64,000 nucleotides of DNA from Kerstersia similis. Lineage in GTDB: Bacteria > Pseudomonadota > Gammaproteobacteria > Burkholderiales > Burkholderiaceae_B. This document shows, one piece after another, positions 26,356-36,382 of the stretch. The stretch covers positions 1 through 64,000 of the forward strand of contig NZ_CBCSIQ010000005.1 in assembly GCF_965139615.1 (NCBI RefSeq), read 5' to 3'. The position numbers and the translations under genes were made by a program. Position 1 is the stretch's first letter, and the number at the start of each line of letters is the position of its first letter. The notes under the pieces were generated by a model, which saw nothing but the letters and a program-made list of their open reading frames with translations, did no database searches and was not told the DNA's origin.

Positions 26356-27810
26356 TCAGATCACGTAGAGATCCACGTACTCGTTGACCGGCGTGTCTTC
26401 CAGGGTGGCCTGATCCAGGCTGACCGCCAGGATGGCCTCTTGCTGACGCGTCGGGAACTGACGAGCCAGGTTGGTACGGAACTTGGCTTCAAGCAGAGGG
26501 ATACCCTGCTCACGACGACGCTTGTGGCCAATGGGGTATTCCACCACGACTTCTTCCAGGCGGCTGCCATCCTTGAACTCTACCGTCAGCGCGTTGGCAA
26601 TGCTGCGTTTTTCCGGGTCGTGATAGTCAGCGGTGAATTGGGTATCTTCCACGCAGTGAATCTTGGCACGCAGCGCGTCGATGCGGGCATCGGATTGCGC
26701 GAAGGCATCTTCATAATGCGCTGCCACCAGGTTGCCATGGATGAGCGGTACGGCCACCATGTACTGAATGCAGTGGTCGCGGTCTGCCGGGTTGTTCAGT
26801 GGGCCTTGCTTGTCAATGATGCGAATGCAGGCTTCATGGGTGCGGATGGTGATCTTGCTGATGTCATCAACCGATTTGCCCGCCGCCTTGAGCTTGCCGT
26901 GCAGCGTGACTGCCGCCTCAACCGCCGTCTGGCTGTGGAACTCGGCCGGGAAGCTGATCTTGAACAGCACGTTTTCCATCACGTAGGAACCGTAGCTGCG
27001 CTGGAACTTGAAGGGCTGGCCCTTGAACAGCACGTCGTAGAACCCCCAGGTTTTGGCCGTCAGCACGCTGGGATAGCCCATTTCACCTGTTTTGGCGATC
27101 AGCGCCAGACGGACGGCGCGGCTGGTGGCGTCGCCAGCGGCCCAGCTTTTGCGGCTGCCCGCATTCGGCGCATGGCGGTAAGTGCGTAGCGACTGGCCAT
27201 CCACCCAGGCCAGGGAAACCGCATTGATGATTTCCTCCCGCGACAGGCCCAGCATCTCCGCCACCACCGCGGTCGAAGCCACCTTGACCAGAACCACGTG
27301 ATCCAGGCCAACCTTGTTGAAGGAGTTTTCCAGCGCGATGACGCCCTGGATTTCATGGGCCTTGATCATGGCCGTCAGGACATCGCGCATTTTCAGCGGC
27401 GCCTTGCCCTGCGCCACGCGGTTGCGGCTGATCCAGTCGGCCGTGGCCAGGATGCCACCCAGATTGTCGCTCGGGTGACCCCACTCTGCCGCCAGCCAGG
27501 TGTCATTGAAGTCCAGCCAGCGGATCATGGCCCCGATGTTGAACGCGGCCTGTATCGGGTCCAGCTGGAACTGCGTGCCAGGTACCTTGGCGCCATGCGG
27601 CACGATGGTGCCGGGGACGACCGGGCCGAGCAGCTTGCGGCAAGCCGGGTACTCCAGCGCTTCCAAGCCGCAGCCCAGCGTGTCGATCAGGCAATTGCGC
27701 GCGGTCTCGTAGGCCAGCGAGGATTCGATGCGATAGTTGAGAACGTAATCGGCGATATCGACCAGAACCTGATCGGGATCGGGACGGACATTGGAAATGT
27801 GTGCGGACAT
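26356..27810 (-). CDS. prpD: 2-methylcitrate dehydratase (MmgE/PrpD family)
   Basis: A 484-residue MmgE/PrpD-family protein, matching the length of E. coli PrpD (483). It should dehydrate 2-methylcitrate to 2-methyl-cis-aconitate in propionate breakdown. Motifs include NCLIDTLGCGLEALEYPACR, WLDFNDTWLAAEWGHPSDN and the RTYRHAPNAGSRKSWAAGDA stretch. It lies 90 bases downstream of prpC on the same strand. No acnD or prpF genes are present, consistent with a PrpD-dependent route. Confidence 0.9.
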   Translation of the reverse strand: MSAHISNVRPDPDQVLVDIADYVLNYRIESSLAYETARNCLIDTLGCGLEALEYPACRKLLGPVVPGTIVPHGAKVPGTQFQLDPIQAAFNIGAMIRWLDFNDTWLAAEWGHPSDNLGGILATADWISRNRVAQGKAPLKMRDVLTAMIKAHEIQGVIALENSFNKVGLDHVVLVKVASTAVVAEMLGLSREEIINAVSLAWVDGQSLRTYRHAPNAGSRKSWAAGDATSRAVRLALIAKTGEMGYPSVLTAKTWGFYDVLFKGQPFKFQRSYGSYVMENVLFKISFPAEFHSQTAVEAAVTLHGKLKAAGKSVDDISKITIRTHEACIRIIDKQGPLNNPADRDHCIQYMVAVPLIHGNLVAAHYEDAFAQSDARIDALRAKIHCVEDTQFTADYHDPEKRSIANALTVEFKDGSRLEEVVVEYPIGHKRRREQGIPLLEAKFRTNLARQFPTRQQEAILAVSLDQATLEDTPVNEYVDLYVI

Positions 27811-27900
27811 GAAGGCTTCTCGTCTTTCAAAAATAGAGGGTCGTGCATGCCGGCCTCTGGGGCCGGCACAGGGTGATGGCAGCGGATGGCAGCGCGACGC

Positions 27901-29061
27901 TTACGCGCCGCGTTTGGCCAAGGGCACGAAAGTCTGATCTTCCGGGCCGATATAGTTGGCGCTGGGGCGGATGATCTTGCCGTCCTGGCGCTGTTCGATG
28001 GCATGCGCGCTCCATCCCGCAGTGCGGGCCAGGACAAAGAGCGGCGTGAAGTGCGCCGTCGGCACCCCCATCATGTGATAGCTCACCGCGCTGAACCAGT
28101 CGAGATTGGGGAACATTTTCTTCACATCCCACATGACGGTTTCCAGGCGTTCGGCAATGTCGAACAGGCGCAGCGTGCCGGCATCTTTGGACAGCTGACG
28201 TGCCACTTCCTTGATGACTTTGTTACGCGGGTCGCTGACGGTATAGACCGGATGCCCGAAGCCAATCACGACTTCCTTGCGCTCGACCCGGGCACGGATG
28301 TCGGCTTCGGCGTCGTCAGGGCTGGCATAGCGATTCTGGATCTCGAAGGCAACTTCGTTGGCGCCGCCATGTTTGGGGCCGCGCAATGCACCGATCGCGC
28401 CGGTAATCGCCGAATACAGATCCGCCCCGGTGCCGGTGATGACACGGCAAGCGAAAGTCGAGGCATTGAACTCATGCTCGGCATACAGGATCAGGCTGGT
28501 ATGCATGGCCTCGACCCAGGATGCGGACGGTTTCTTGCCATGCAGCAGGTGCAGGTAATGGCCGCCGATGGAGTCATCGTCGGTTTCCACTTCAATACGC
28601 CGCCCATTGTTGGCATAGTGATACCAGTACAGCAGCGCCGAACCCAGCGATGCCATCAGCTTGTCGGCAATGTCGCGCGCGCCCGGCAGATTGTGGTCGT
28701 CTTTTTCGGGCTGGATCGTGCCCAGCGCCGATACATAGGTGCGCATCACATCCATCGGGTGCGTCGCGGCGGGCAGGGCCTCCAGTACGGCACGTATCTG
28801 CACTGGCAGGCCACGCAGGCTCTTCAGCCTGGTTTTGTATGCCACCAGCTCCGACTGGTTCGGCAGCTTGCCATGCACCAGCAGGTAGGCGATTTCCTCG
28901 AATTCGCTGCCATTGGCCAAATCCAGAATATCGTAGCCGCGGTAGTGCAGGTCATTGCCGCTACGGCCAACCGTACACAAGGCGGTATTGCCCGCCACGA
29001 TGCCGGACAGGGCCACGGATTTTTTGGGTTTGATTCCCGTGGAAGTCGTTTCTGCACTCAT
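27901..29061 (-). CDS. prpC: 2-methylcitrate synthase (citrate synthase family)
   Basis: A 386-residue citrate-synthase-fold enzyme. The length and the adjacent prpD favour 2-methylcitrate synthase, condensing propionyl-CoA with oxaloacetate. It shows SGIVAGNTALCTVGRSGNDL, GYDILDLANG, and the catalytic histidine regions RGPKHGGANEVAFE and VIGFGHPVYTVSDPR. The ATG at 29061 has GAGGAGAGC just upstream. It is first in the minus-strand prp operon and divergent from the regulator gene. Confidence 0.92.
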   Translation of the reverse strand: MSAETTSTGIKPKKSVALSGIVAGNTALCTVGRSGNDLHYRGYDILDLANGSEFEEIAYLLVHGKLPNQSELVAYKTRLKSLRGLPVQIRAVLEALPAATHPMDVMRTYVSALGTIQPEKDDHNLPGARDIADKLMASLGSALLYWYHYANNGRRIEVETDDDSIGGHYLHLLHGKKPSASWVEAMHTSLILYAEHEFNASTFACRVITGTGADLYSAITGAIGALRGPKHGGANEVAFEIQNRYASPDDAEADIRARVERKEVVIGFGHPVYTVSDPRNKVIKEVARQLSKDAGTLRLFDIAERLETVMWDVKKMFPNLDWFSAVSYHMMGVPTAHFTPLFVLARTAGWSAHAIEQRQDGKIIRPSANYIGPEDQTFVPLAKRGA

Positions 29062-29322
29062 GTTTTGCTCTCCTCGTTTTCCTGGCGGTGTCTGCCGCTG
29101 CACTAAGGGAACACTGAACCCCTGGGGGCCGAAGTGCTCCGCCACAATACCTGGCGCCTGAAAGCGCCTTGGAAATGCTGCCTGCCCGGTTCCCGCCTGC
29201 CGGCCGGAACCGGTGCTTCAGCGTGGGGGTATCGAATGGCCTTTTTTTATTTGCAGTCTACGCAAGCCACTTTGCCATGTCACTCTTTACAAGGCGAAAT
29301 TCGGCGTACGCCAAAGACCTGT

Positions 29323-29339
29323 TTTGCAAATCTTGCGAA
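29323..29339. promoter_or_regulatory. Candidate PrpR/RamB-type operator
   Basis: The prpC-prpR intergenic region (29062-29380) holds TTTGCAAA at 29323-29330, followed one base later by CTTGCGAA at 29332-29339. TTTGCAAA is the core motif bound by RamB and mycobacterial PrpR, relatives of the protein encoded next door. The site lies about 40 bases before the regulator start, so autoregulation and control of prpC are likely. Nothing else is evident in this region. Confidence 0.6.
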
Positions 29340-29380
29340 TAAAATAGAAAGATCAGGATTGCCTCGGGAGGACGGCAGGC

Positions 29381-30844
29381 ATGCGTAAAGTTTTCATGGG
29401 TGTGCGCCTGCGCCGTCTGCGCGAAGAGCACGGCATGACCCAGGCGGCGCTGGCGCGGACGCTGGGCCTGTCACCCAGCTATCTCAATCAGCTGGAAAAA
29501 AACCAGCGGCCTTTGACCATGCCGGTGCTGCTGCGGCTAAGCGAAGCCCTGGATGTCGATATCCAAAGCTTTTCCGATGACGGCGAAGCGCGCATGGTGG
29601 CTGCGCTGCGTGAAGTCACGGCCAGCCTGCCGGCCTCTGCCGTGGGCGGCACTGACGACGCGCGCATTTCGTTGGCGGAAATCCGGGAAATTGCGGCCAA
29701 TATGCCTGCCGTGGGACGGGTGCTGATCCAGCTGCACCGGCGCCATCGCGAAGCCCTGGAGCGTCTGGACAGCATGGCCGAAGTCCTGGCGGGCGATGAT
29801 GCCGGCGACCGTGGCCGTGCGCTTGCCGCGCCCGACCAGCCCTATGAAGAAGTGCGGGATTTCTTTTTCACGCACCACAACCACTTCGCAGAACTGGACC
29901 GCTACGCGGAACGCTGTGTTGATGAATGGGAACTGGCCGACTGCCCGCCCCCACGGCTGGCAGACCGCCTGGCGGCACGCCTGTCGGAACGCCACGGCAT
30001 TGCCGTGCGTCTGCAGTCGCCCGGCGCCGGTCTGCAGCGCAGGCTTGATGAAGCCGCAGCCGAGCTATACCTCTCGCCGGCGCTGGCTCCTGGTCAGCAA
30101 GCCTTCCAGCTGGCCACGCAGCTGGCCTATCTGGAAATGGACGAGACCCTGCGCCGCATGTCGGAAGCCCCCCGTTTTTCCGGGGAAGAAGTCCGCCGCC
30201 TGGTGCGGCTGGGCCTGGCCAATTACTTCGCTGGCGCGCTGATCTTGCCCTATGGCCGATTCCTGGCTGCCGCCCAGGCGTTGCGTTACGACATTGATCT
30301 GCTGGGGCAACAGTTCGGTGTCAGTTTTGAAACCGTCTGCCACCGGCTCAGCACCATGCAACGTCCGGATGCCACCGGCGTACCCTTCTTCTTTATCCGG
30401 GTGGATCGCGCCGGCAATATCTCCAAACGGCAATCCGCCGCACATTTCCACTTCTCGCGCATTGGCGGCACCTGTCCGTTATGGAATGTCTATGAAGCGT
30501 TTTCTCATCCGGGCAGGATTCTGCGGCAATTGGCCCGCATGCCGGATGGCCGTGTGTATCTCTGGATCGCCCGTACCGTATCGCATCAAACCGGCGGTTT
30601 CGGCCAGCCGGAAAAAATGTTTGCCGTTGCCCTGGGCTGCGATATTGAACACGCCCATCGCCTGGTCTATGCGCAAGGGCTGGATCTGCACGATCCGCAG
30701 GCCCCCACGCCTATCGGCATGGGCTGTAAAGTCTGTGAACGGCCCAGCTGCCCGCAGCGAGCCTTCCCCTACATCGGCGGCAAACTCGCTGTCAGCGAGG
30801 ATGTAGGAAGTTTTTCCCCCTACCCTCTGGCGCTGAGTTCATAG
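29381..30844 (+). CDS. prpR: Short-chain acyl-CoA regulator PrpR (XRE family, RamB/PrpR type)
   Basis: A 487-residue regulator with an N-terminal XRE helix-turn-helix (residues 7-60; EEHGMTQAALARTLGLSPSY), an IrrE/DUF955-like middle, and the C-terminal short-chain fatty-acid regulator domain. Relatives are M. tuberculosis PrpR and Corynebacterium RamB, which control propionate or acetate use and respond to acyl-CoA. Cysteines C365 (GGTCPLW) and C449, C452, C457 (CKVCERPSC) match the pattern reported to hold a 4Fe-4S cluster in mycobacterial PrpR. The peptidase HExxH motif is absent. It is divergent from prpC. Confidence 0.9.
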   Translation: MRKVFMGVRLRRLREEHGMTQAALARTLGLSPSYLNQLEKNQRPLTMPVLLRLSEALDVDIQSFSDDGEARMVAALREVTASLPASAVGGTDDARISLAEIREIAANMPAVGRVLIQLHRRHREALERLDSMAEVLAGDDAGDRGRALAAPDQPYEEVRDFFFTHHNHFAELDRYAERCVDEWELADCPPPRLADRLAARLSERHGIAVRLQSPGAGLQRRLDEAAAELYLSPALAPGQQAFQLATQLAYLEMDETLRRMSEAPRFSGEEVRRLVRLGLANYFAGALILPYGRFLAAAQALRYDIDLLGQQFGVSFETVCHRLSTMQRPDATGVPFFFIRVDRAGNISKRQSAAHFHFSRIGGTCPLWNVYEAFSHPGRILRQLARMPDGRVYLWIARTVSHQTGGFGQPEKMFAVALGCDIEHAHRLVYAQGLDLHDPQAPTPIGMGCKVCERPSCPQRAFPYIGGKLAVSEDVGSFSPYPLALSS

Positions 30845-30927
30845 CGCCAGGCGCCTGCGCTCCTCGGAGATCAGTGTATTGCCAGGTCCGCACAGCCCTG
30901 GCAGGCTGCGCGGACAACGGCATTGGT

Positions 30928-33438
30928 TTACATATAGGTCAGCCACCCTGTCGATAGGAAGCTCCAATCCGGGCGCCCTGCAATGTCGAAGGACCAAAGC
31001 AAGGTCGCATTGAAGATCATGTCTGCATTCGGATTATCCCGCTGCAAGCGCAGGCTGAATACCACCGACTGCCCTTTTCGGATAACCATGCCCTGTTCCA
31101 ACCCGTTGAAACTGGCACTGAAATCCGCCGTATCCGAGGTCGCCTTGAGGTTCCCGATGGTGTAGTCCTTATCGAAGGCCGTCAGACGGTAATAGCTTAC
31201 GACGGGGTCGAATTCAGGCTCGAAGGAATAGCGGCTCACATAGTTCTGTTGCTTGTTCGGCAGCACACGCTGCACCACCTCGGTTTCATCGACAGCATCA
31301 GCCGTTTTCAGGTGTTCCAGCAACAAGGTCGGGAAGTTGGCGCGTTCTACCGCCGGCACGCTCAATGAGTACGGTCCGACCGTGATGGAACCGTCATACA
31401 CCAGCGCTTCCAGCGAATAGGTGCCCGGCAGGGTAGGCGCCAAAACCTGTTTGGGGCATGACCAGCTGCGTGCCTCCAGGATTTCCGCCCAATACTGCAT
31501 CAGGGTCTTGCCTGCCGTCGCCAGCGAGGCATCCGATGCCGTGCGGCCATTCTGGCATGCAGCGTCCGACGCAAAGGCAAACTTCTGGCCCGAAGGTTCG
31601 CCAGTCAGATTCCACAGATAGGTCATGGTATCGCCATCCGGGTCGTAAGCGTTGGCATCAATCGAGAACGATGTATGCACCACCACATCTTCCGTCACCT
31701 GTGTCACCCCATTGGTGTACTTGCGCCGCTCCCGCACCCCCAGCACCAGCGGCTGCTCCGCCGTATAGGGTTGATCCAGCGAAGGTCGCACCACCGGCGC
31801 ATGGTTTTCCGATTTGGCCTTGATCGTGATGTATTCAGGCCGGTTATTGGCGTAATAGTTCGGGAAGCCCCATTCGTCGGTCACAGACAGGCGGGCAGTG
31901 TAGTAGCCCGGCTTGTCGAGCAGCAGCAAGGGGCGCTCCATTTTGGCATTGTCGAACGCGGCCGCGCTGCCATCGGGGCGATCCACCAACTCCCAGCGGA
32001 ATACCAGACGATTGCCATCCACATCCGAACTGTTGCTGCCTGACAAGGCCGCTTTTTCACCTACCATGAAGTTGGTGTTGCCGGTGGCGCTGCTGGCCTC
32101 GGCACGCGGTGCGTGATTCGCGCCCAGTATGACGCTGTAGGTTTGCCGCACGGTATTGCTATAAGCCCCCTTGCTATCCTTGAGCCGCGCTTCAATGACA
32201 TAGTCACCATCGACTTTAGGAATGAAACCGCTGTCCCAATAGGAGGTGCTCAGCGTGGCGTCTGCCACGGGGTCGAAACCGTCAGGATAGGAAATCCAGC
32301 TCCACTCATAGACATAGCTGTCGCCATCCGGGTCATGGGCAGCCCGGTCGCTGGTGAAAATGACCTTCTGCTTGCCGCGCTCGATTTCATAGCTATTGTT
32401 GCCAGAGGGCGGCAGCGGCGACGCCAGGACCGGCGGCCTGTTTTCCGCCCCTTCAGGCGGCTGGGCACGAATGCCCAGCATGACCGAAGAACGCGTCACG
32501 CCGTCATAGACATGCAGCGTTACGTAGTAAGTGGCTGCCACATCCGGCGTGAAGGTCATCGTTGCCGTGCGCTCACCCTGCATCACTGCCTTGGAACCGA
32601 TAGGCAGGCCATTGGAATTGCCATTGCCCAGGAAATCCCAGCGATATTGCATGTGTGCAGTCTCGCCCGGCCGGTCTGGATCGGTGCTCAATTCCGCTCC
32701 CAGCGTCAAAGGCTCGTCACGCACAACCGTCAATGTCTTGCCATTGACGGACTCGCCATTCCTGCTGATGACGGCCACAGGCGGCACATTGGCCGCGACC
32801 ACCTTGATATCGACCTCATCGGCCACGCTGACCATATCGTCGTAGCGCACTGTCAGTGCCGCCTTGTACTCACCGGTCTTGTCGGCAGTGAGTCTGGGCT
32901 TGACCAAGGTCGCATCATCCAGGCTCGCCGTGCTGCCATCGGGCCGGCTGACCAGAACCCATGCATACCTCAGCCGGGTAGCATCCCCTTGATACGGGGG
33001 CTGGCTGCCTGAGCCATCAAGTTGCACCTCACCCGGCAGGGTCGCAATATCTTCACCGGCATTGGCAACCGGTACCCTGCTGAAGGCGGTCACTGTCACT
33101 TGCGCTTCCGCGCCGCGCTGGCCGTCGGTCACCGTCAAGCCGACCAGGTAATTGCCCACACGATCCGGAGTCAGTGCGCTGCTGGGCTGCTCAGGCGTTG
33201 CCAGCACCGCTTTGCTGGCAGGTGGCTGGCCACGCAGTTTCCAGGCATAGCCCGGCGTACCGCCGGCATCGGTACTGCTGGAAAACGTGATGGTCTGGCC
33301 AACTTCAACCAGGGTTTTATCGGCGCTGATACTGACGCTGGGCGAGGCCGTGCCGTCGCCATCCCCGCCCCCGCCGCATGCCGCCAGCAATAGCGCCATG
33401 CCCAGTCCAGCCAGGGAATGTTTAAAAATGGAACTCAT
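30928..33438 (-). CDS. PKD-repeat lipoprotein in an iron-receptor operon
   Basis: An 836-residue lipoprotein with signal and lipobox (LGMALLLAACGGGG) followed by about six PKD/Ig-like beta-sandwich repeats. They can be counted by motifs such as VANAGEDIATLPGEVQLDGS, YRWDFLGNGNS, DPDGDSYVYEWSW, SSDVDGNRLVFRWELVDRP and DPDGDTMTYLWNLTGEP. The last 170 or so residues are not PKD-like. It follows the receptor gene by 54 bases with GGAGG as ribosome site and is the last gene of the operon. A surface or periplasmic binding partner for the receptor is plausible, but this is inferred. Confidence 0.8.
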   Translation of the reverse strand: MSSIFKHSLAGLGMALLLAACGGGGDGDGTASPSVSISADKTLVEVGQTITFSSSTDAGGTPGYAWKLRGQPPASKAVLATPEQPSSALTPDRVGNYLVGLTVTDGQRGAEAQVTVTAFSRVPVANAGEDIATLPGEVQLDGSGSQPPYQGDATRLRYAWVLVSRPDGSTASLDDATLVKPRLTADKTGEYKAALTVRYDDMVSVADEVDIKVVAANVPPVAVISRNGESVNGKTLTVVRDEPLTLGAELSTDPDRPGETAHMQYRWDFLGNGNSNGLPIGSKAVMQGERTATMTFTPDVAATYYVTLHVYDGVTRSSVMLGIRAQPPEGAENRPPVLASPLPPSGNNSYEIERGKQKVIFTSDRAAHDPDGDSYVYEWSWISYPDGFDPVADATLSTSYWDSGFIPKVDGDYVIEARLKDSKGAYSNTVRQTYSVILGANHAPRAEASSATGNTNFMVGEKAALSGSNSSDVDGNRLVFRWELVDRPDGSAAAFDNAKMERPLLLLDKPGYYTARLSVTDEWGFPNYYANNRPEYITIKAKSENHAPVVRPSLDQPYTAEQPLVLGVRERRKYTNGVTQVTEDVVVHTSFSIDANAYDPDGDTMTYLWNLTGEPSGQKFAFASDAACQNGRTASDASLATAGKTLMQYWAEILEARSWSCPKQVLAPTLPGTYSLEALVYDGSITVGPYSLSVPAVERANFPTLLLEHLKTADAVDETEVVQRVLPNKQQNYVSRYSFEPEFDPVVSYYRLTAFDKDYTIGNLKATSDTADFSASFNGLEQGMVIRKGQSVVFSLRLQRDNPNADMIFNATLLWSFDIAGRPDWSFLSTGWLTYM

Positions 33439-33492
33439 GAAATCAAGCCTCCGGGGGCGGTCGCCCCCTTGGAAAAATCGAAGCACAATCAA

Positions 33493-36270
33493 TCAGAAAG
33501 AAACCGTGGCACTCAGGCGCGCCGTTCGTCCAGGTGCCGGAACCAGCCCCAGGCTAAGCGCATCGAGGTAATAGCGATCGGTGAAGTTGTCGATATTGAA
33601 GTCCACGCTAAGGCTGTCGTTCACTTTGTAAGAGGCGAACAGATCGAACACCTTGTAGGCGTGCCACTCCACCGGTGCGGTCGAAGCCAAGCCGATGTTG
33701 CTGGAAGCCTGGTTATTGTTTTCAGGCACCGGATTGCGTTTACCCATGAAGGTGCCACGCACACCCATCGTCAGGCGCTGGTCGAACAAACGTGTGCCAA
33801 TAGTGGCCGTGGCATGCCACTTGGGCGGAATCATGTTGTTGATGTAGCTATTGGCAATGCCGTAGTCCGTGCAGGCATAGCGGCGGTAGCTGCCCGTCAG
33901 GCAAGTCTCGATCTTGGTATAGCGGGTCGCGCCGAAATCCGTAAACAGATAGCCCAGGTCATAGGACCCGCTGACTTCCAGGCCATTGAAGGTCGCCCTG
34001 TCGATATTGCGCATGCGCCAGAACGAATTCTGCCCGGTAGAAGTATCTTCCCAGGTATTGCTGATCGTGCGCGTCAGGTAGTTGCGCACGGTATTGCGGA
34101 AGTAGGCGAACTTCAGGCGCAGATGGTCATTCGATGTCAGGACGCCATCCTGGAACAGATTCAGGCCGAACTCGCGGTTATAGGCATGCTCAGGCTTGAG
34201 ATCGGAATCCAGTGTCGGCGTTACGGAGAAACCGCTGGAACTTTCGAACAGGCTGGGCATACGGATCGCTTCGGCGTACAGGCCATAGACCTGCCAGCCA
34301 TCGGCAAACTCCCAGGTTGCACTGAGACTGGGCGTCACGCCTGTCTTGCGGTTGCTGTAGAACACCGGATCGCAGCGACCGTCGTTGTCCATGTCCACGC
34401 AATAGGCGCTTTCTTCGTCGATCTCGATGGCATTGTCATCCTGCACCCGGAAACGCGTATAGCGCAGGCCAGCATCAAGCGTCACGCTATCGACCGGTTT
34501 CCATTGCAGGGAAGTGAACAGACTGTATTCGGTGCGCTTGCCATCACGATAAAAGCTGTTATCCGCCTGCTGGGTATCGCCCAGCGCATGCGAACCGATC
34601 TTTTCCCATTGCGCGGAGGCGCCATAATCCAGGCGGATACTGCCGAGCCGGTAGATCATCATGGTATTGGTGAGATCCAGGCCGCGGCGCTTGTATTTTT
34701 CCCGGCCATTGAGCGAACCGCCTGATACCTGACCCACGGTTTCGGAATAGTTCCGGTTGAGCGTATCGGTATCCGTCAGCCAGGCATTCAGGCGCAAGTC
34801 GATCAAATCGTTGTCCTGCGGATTCCAGCGATAGCGTGAGGTATAGGTCTTGACCGTCACTTCGCTGTTTTCCGTCTGCTCGGCATTGCCGAACCAGATC
34901 AGCTGGGACGGCATCAGCTGGCCATAGCTGCTGTCATAGCGCATGAAACCCAGCTCCAGTTCCTGGTCGGCCGGCAGCCAGGTCTTGGCCTTGAGCAGCG
35001 TGGAATTGCTTTCGTAGTTGCTGTTGACGATCAGCTCTTCACCACGAAAACGCGATGCGCCCTCCAGTTTGGGCACCACCTGCGTATAGAAACCCCGGTT
35101 GTATTTTTCGCTGAGATCCAGCCAGGGCGTTTGCCCATGTTTGCCGGCGTAATAGTTGCCCTGTTCCCGGTGCGCATAGGCGGCCAGCAGATCCAGATTG
35201 TCAAAACGCTTGGCGATGGCAATGCTGCCGGCATAGCTTTTGGGCTTGAACGTGCCCGGCCGATTCATGGTTTCATCGGTCGGGTACAACTGCGCGACAT
35301 CCGAGCCCTGGCACAGCCAGGCGCTGGCGCAATCCTGGCGATACTCCGTCACGCCGCCCAGCAAACCGCCGACCGAACGGTAACCGGACTGGGTACCGGG
35401 CTCCACCGCCGCGCCGCTGTTGTTGCCGATGGCACTGCCGCGCATGCGAATGCCGAAGGTTTCGCCATCCTTGACGATGTCGGCCGCTTCCAGGGTACGC
35501 ATGCTCACCAGGCCGCCAATCGCGCCACTGCTCTGCGCCGTCATGGTCACGCCCTTGTCGATCTGGATACCGCCGATCAGATCCGGATCGACATAACTGC
35601 GCGACGACACGCCGGAGTAGCCACGGTACACCGTGGTTTCCTGACGTGCGCCATCAATCAGCACCGGCACCCGCCCCTGCCCCTGCATGCCGCGAATATT
35701 GATATCCAGGCCGCCGCTATTGCGGTTTTCGCCCACCAGCACACCAGGAGTGCCCTTGAAAATGTCGCCGACCGAGGTCCCCCGGAAGCGCTCGATATCG
35801 TCGCGTGAAATATAGCTGGAAGAACCTGCCTTGCGATAAGCATCATCCTTGGGAGAGAGGTCGTCACCCGTCACGATGACGGTATCAAGCACCGCCGCAT
35901 TGCCGGCCTGGGGTGCGGCCCGCAGCAGAAAACTGCCATCCTCCAGCTGCCTGGCCTCCAGGCCGGTGCCCGACAACAGGCGCGTCAGGCCTTCAGCGGG
36001 CGAAAAACGCCCCTGCAGGCCACGGCTTTCCAAACCCTGGGTCAACGCCGGCGCACTGCCGACCATCACCCCAGCCTGTTGGCCGAACTGCCCCAGCACT
36101 TCATTCAAGCGTCCCGGCGCAATGCTGAAATCCTGCAGACCGGCCGCGGCCGCAGTCTCTGCCGCATCGGCGGCAGGCATGCCGGCGCCGGGCAGATATC
36201 CCAGCCCCAGGAAGACGGTAATCAGGCAGGCCCGCGTCACGTTGGGACGGGGAAGGAAATTAACTGGCAT
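33493..36270 (-). CDS. TonB-dependent receptor with STN domain, HasR/hemoprotein-receptor type
   Basis: A 925-residue outer-membrane receptor with a signal peptide, an STN domain at about residues 45-118 (FSIAPGRLNEVLGQFGQQAG), a plug (GGLDINIRGMQGQGRVPVLI) and a barrel ending LSATVSF. The plug resembles HasR and the hemoglobin/transferrin receptors, so a heme or protein-bound iron source is plausible. An extracellular-looking segment near residue 620 carries DMDNDGRCD, an EF-hand-like calcium motif. It lies behind fecI and fecR and ahead of the PKD lipoprotein gene, all on the minus strand. Confidence 0.85.
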   Translation of the reverse strand: MPVNFLPRPNVTRACLITVFLGLGYLPGAGMPAADAAETAAAAGLQDFSIAPGRLNEVLGQFGQQAGVMVGSAPALTQGLESRGLQGRFSPAEGLTRLLSGTGLEARQLEDGSFLLRAAPQAGNAAVLDTVIVTGDDLSPKDDAYRKAGSSSYISRDDIERFRGTSVGDIFKGTPGVLVGENRNSGGLDINIRGMQGQGRVPVLIDGARQETTVYRGYSGVSSRSYVDPDLIGGIQIDKGVTMTAQSSGAIGGLVSMRTLEAADIVKDGETFGIRMRGSAIGNNSGAAVEPGTQSGYRSVGGLLGGVTEYRQDCASAWLCQGSDVAQLYPTDETMNRPGTFKPKSYAGSIAIAKRFDNLDLLAAYAHREQGNYYAGKHGQTPWLDLSEKYNRGFYTQVVPKLEGASRFRGEELIVNSNYESNSTLLKAKTWLPADQELELGFMRYDSSYGQLMPSQLIWFGNAEQTENSEVTVKTYTSRYRWNPQDNDLIDLRLNAWLTDTDTLNRNYSETVGQVSGGSLNGREKYKRRGLDLTNTMMIYRLGSIRLDYGASAQWEKIGSHALGDTQQADNSFYRDGKRTEYSLFTSLQWKPVDSVTLDAGLRYTRFRVQDDNAIEIDEESAYCVDMDNDGRCDPVFYSNRKTGVTPSLSATWEFADGWQVYGLYAEAIRMPSLFESSSGFSVTPTLDSDLKPEHAYNREFGLNLFQDGVLTSNDHLRLKFAYFRNTVRNYLTRTISNTWEDTSTGQNSFWRMRNIDRATFNGLEVSGSYDLGYLFTDFGATRYTKIETCLTGSYRRYACTDYGIANSYINNMIPPKWHATATIGTRLFDQRLTMGVRGTFMGKRNPVPENNNQASSNIGLASTAPVEWHAYKVFDLFASYKVNDSLSVDFNIDNFTDRYYLDALSLGLVPAPGRTARLSATVSF

Positions 36271-36382
36271 GGCGGCGGCATTCCATCAAAACGGTTGCTG
36301 GCGCCCAGGGCATCCCCGGACGCTTCAGTTCTGTTGTCGCTTGACGCAGCCAGATACGCCGTATTGCTTACAATTCTTACAA

